Shown: piece by piece, positions 15,472 to 16,888 of the stretch
Numbering within the stretch: position 1 is the first letter of the stretch
How the letters are laid out: each line of letters opens with the position of its first letter
Source of the DNA: CAWELS01 sp964468205
Lineage (GTDB): Bacteria > Acidobacteriota > Terriglobia > Bryobacterales > Bryobacteraceae
Assembly: GCA_964468205.1 (NCBI GenBank)
Contig: CAYXVG010000094.1
Location: 1 to 16,888, forward strand
Length of the DNA: 16,888 bases
Reading direction: 5' to 3'
Translations under genes and position numbers: made by a program
The notes under the pieces: generated by a model
Seen by the model: only the letters and a program-made list of their open reading frames with translations
The model's database searches: none
Told to the model about the DNA's origin: nothing

Positions 15472-16547
15472 ATCGAGTACTTATTATCGAAGACGATGTG
15501 GTGACCCGGCGTCAGTTGGTCCAGTTGTTCGGTTTGGAGCAGTTCGAAGTCACCGAAGCCGCAACGGGCCAAGCAGGGATCGCAGCCGCTGCGGACGCCC
15601 CGCCAGACCTGGTGATCTGCGACATCATGATGCCGGGCACCGATGGGTTAGGCGTGCTTGAAGCCCTCCGGAGCCTCCCCGATACTGGATTAACGCCATT
15701 CATTTTCTTGACCGCGAAAGCGGGCAGCCAGGACGTTCGCCACGGGATGAGTGAAGGTGCGGATGACTACATTACGAAACCCTTCGATCCCGAGGCGTTA
15801 CTTTCGTCGGCACGGCAGAGGTTGGCTCGTCGCCGCTTGCAACTCAAAGAGGCGGAACGGCGGGAAGCCAACACCGGTATGCTGGCCGCAGCCGCACTGC
15901 CGCGAGAGATGGAGGGCTGCCTCACTCATCTGGAGACAATATCCGATTTCTTTCGAGCCAGGTACGATGGCGACCCTGAGGCCGGCGAGATGCGGAGGGC
16001 GATGAGACATCAGGTTGCATGCTTGCGGGCTTTGTCGCAACGCCTGCGCCTCTACGGCGAACTTCCCGGCCTCTATGCCCGGCGATTCGCGACCACTGGC
16101 AGCGCAGACGGCGGCTGTTCGCATGAGGTTGCAGTCGAAACGGCGCGGGCTGTGGTGAGTCGGTGGAATCGGGCCGGCGATCTTGAAATCTCCGCGCTCG
16201 GATGTACGACTCCCCTCGCCAGGGATTTCCTGACGGTCATGGTCAGGGAGTTGGTTGACAACGCCTGCAAGTTCTCAGACCCGTCTACTCCGATTACGCT
16301 CGATGGGAGACCGGAGAAGGGATACTGGAAAATGACGGTTACTGACCGTGGCCAGGGCATATCGCCTCAACAGGTATCGGATATCGGCGCCTTCAAACAA
16401 TTCTGGAGCGGTGCGGAGAGACCCGGCGGGCTGGGTCTGGGACTGGTTCTGGTTCAAACTCTTGCCCGCCTCCATTCCGGAGAAGTGCTCATTGATAGCG
16501 AGTCCGGGGCCGGCACGAGTGTCGCAGTGATGATCCCCACGGAGTAA
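15468..16547 (+). CDS. receiver-HATPase protein with a degenerate H-box
   Basis: This 359-residue protein has an N-terminal receiver with D9/D10, phospho-acceptor D52 in ICDIMMPGTDG, T at FLTAK and K in ITKPFDPEALL. After a charged linker (about 122-140) comes ALPREMEGCLTHLETI, which aligns with H-boxes of the form LPHELRTPLNGILG but has R146 in place of the phospho-accepting His; the TPLN part is also changed (H154 is nearby but out of register). The ATPase domain is well preserved: N-box ELVDNACKFS, G1 TDRGQGIS and G2 GGLGLGLVLVQ. It may therefore bind ATP without autophosphorylating, acting as a regulated pseudokinase or phosphorylating another protein. The start overlaps the preceding stop as ATGA, and the RsbT-like gene follows by 3 bases. 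Confidence 0.88.
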   Translation: MNRVLIIEDDVVTRRQLVQLFGLEQFEVTEAATGQAGIAAAADAPPDLVICDIMMPGTDGLGVLEALRSLPDTGLTPFIFLTAKAGSQDVRHGMSEGADDYITKPFDPEALLSSARQRLARRRLQLKEAERREANTGMLAAAALPREMEGCLTHLETISDFFRARYDGDPEAGEMRRAMRHQVACLRALSQRLRLYGELPGLYARRFATTGSADGGCSHEVAVETARAVVSRWNRAGDLEISALGCTTPLARDFLTVMVRELVDNACKFSDPSTPITLDGRPEKGYWKMTVTDRGQGISPQQVSDIGAFKQFWSGAERPGGLGLGLVLVQTLARLHSGEVLIDSESGAGTSVAVMIPTE

Positions 16548-16550
16548 AGA

Positions 16551-16888
16551 ATGACTACTGCCATATCCCCCGACGGAACGGAACTGATCAGACTCCCCAT
16601 CACTCGAATTCAGGACGTGCTTCTGGCCCGCCTGGCGGTGCGGGAAGAGGCCGAACGGCTGGGATTCGCCGCCCAGGCTTTGACTCAGATCGCGACAGCA
16701 GTCTCAGAGATAACGCGAAACGTGGTGCAGCACTCTCACGCTATCGGTCAAATCAGGATCTTCGAAACAAGCGCGGAAGGTCGCCGTGGTCTGAAAATCA
16801 CTGTCGAAGACACTGGAGCCGGCATCGACGATGTGGACCGCGTGCTTGCGGGCACCTCACCCGGAGCCGGAATTCCTGGCTGCCAGGC
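16551..16888 (+). CDS. RsbT/anti-sigma-type serine kinase, 3' end cut by the window
   Basis: The ATG at 16551 follows GGAG (16541-16544) at six bases. The 112 visible residues match the small GHKL ATPases of the RsbT/RsbW/SpoIIAB group: LARLAVREEAERLGF, N-box ATAVSEITRNVVQHS, ITVEDTGAGIDDVDRV (G1), then a Gly-rich segment that leads toward the G2 box beyond the edge. SEITRN with a central G-rich D-x-G-x-GI motif favours the RsbT-like branch. These proteins phosphorylate STAS-domain serines or bind sigma factors. The STAS protein at 7527 in the same operon is a natural substrate candidate. The C-terminus, including the second ATP-binding glycine box, is missing only because the window ends. 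Confidence 0.85.
   Translation, partial: MTTAISPDGTELIRLPITRIQDVLLARLAVREEAERLGFAAQALTQIATAVSEITRNVVQHSHAIGQIRIFETSAEGRRGLKITVEDTGAGIDDVDRVLAGTSPGAGIPGCQ

Noticed and set aside
16548..16550. Terminator at the end of the receiver-ATPase gene
   Set aside because: Only three bases separate the stop from the next ATG, with no hairpin and no T run.

Overview
The window is one long forward-strand chemosensory operon. Fifteen genes read in the same direction, and almost every base from 297 to the right edge is coding. Most neighbours overlap by 1 to 29 bp or lie a few bases apart; the largest gaps are 46 bp and 30 bp. The DNA is GC-rich by eye and shows no IS element, tRNA, rRNA, CRISPR array or clear terminator. 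The protein style (multi-Hpt CheA, soluble MCP, HEAT-repeat partner, PatA/Rcp1-like regulators) fits a soil bacterium such as an Acidobacteriota member of the Solibacter/Bryobacter type. This is a low-confidence inference; a deltaproteobacterial-type or related lineage is also possible.

Layout. Positions 1-296 are a non-coding leader with a FliA/sigma-28-like promoter (98-124) and a 10-bp palindrome. Positions 297-10928 hold the chemosensory core: a soluble MCP with two signalling hairpins, a triple-CheW scaffold, CheB, a HEAT-repeat protein, CheR, CheY, a STAS-domain protein, a second CheY and a three-module-Hpt CheA. Positions 10925-12844 encode a large helical protein that combines a CheZ-like QDxxxQ motif with a divergent MCP-tip-like segment. 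Positions 12875-16547 hold a second signalling set: a soluble histidine kinase, an Rcp1-like receiver, a receiver-kinase hybrid, and a receiver-ATPase protein whose H-box histidine is replaced by arginine. At the right edge (16551 on) an RsbT/anti-sigma-type serine kinase begins and is cut by the window.

How it may work (inference). Nothing in the locus has an obvious transmembrane segment or a classical ligand-binding domain, so the array is probably cytosolic. It may sense an internal state or receive input through the HEAT protein or protein partners. CheR and CheB would supply adaptation. CheA could phosphorylate CheB, the two CheYs and perhaps the other receivers. No CheC, CheX, CheD or ordinary CheZ was recognised, so the helical protein at 10925 is the best candidate for signal termination. 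The STAS protein and the terminal RsbT-like kinase look like the two halves of a partner switch. The locus may therefore link a chemosensory array and an attached phosphorelay to a serine-kinase/STAS output, instead of (or in addition to) the flagellar motor. The sigma-28-like promoter nevertheless suggests co-expression with motility genes.
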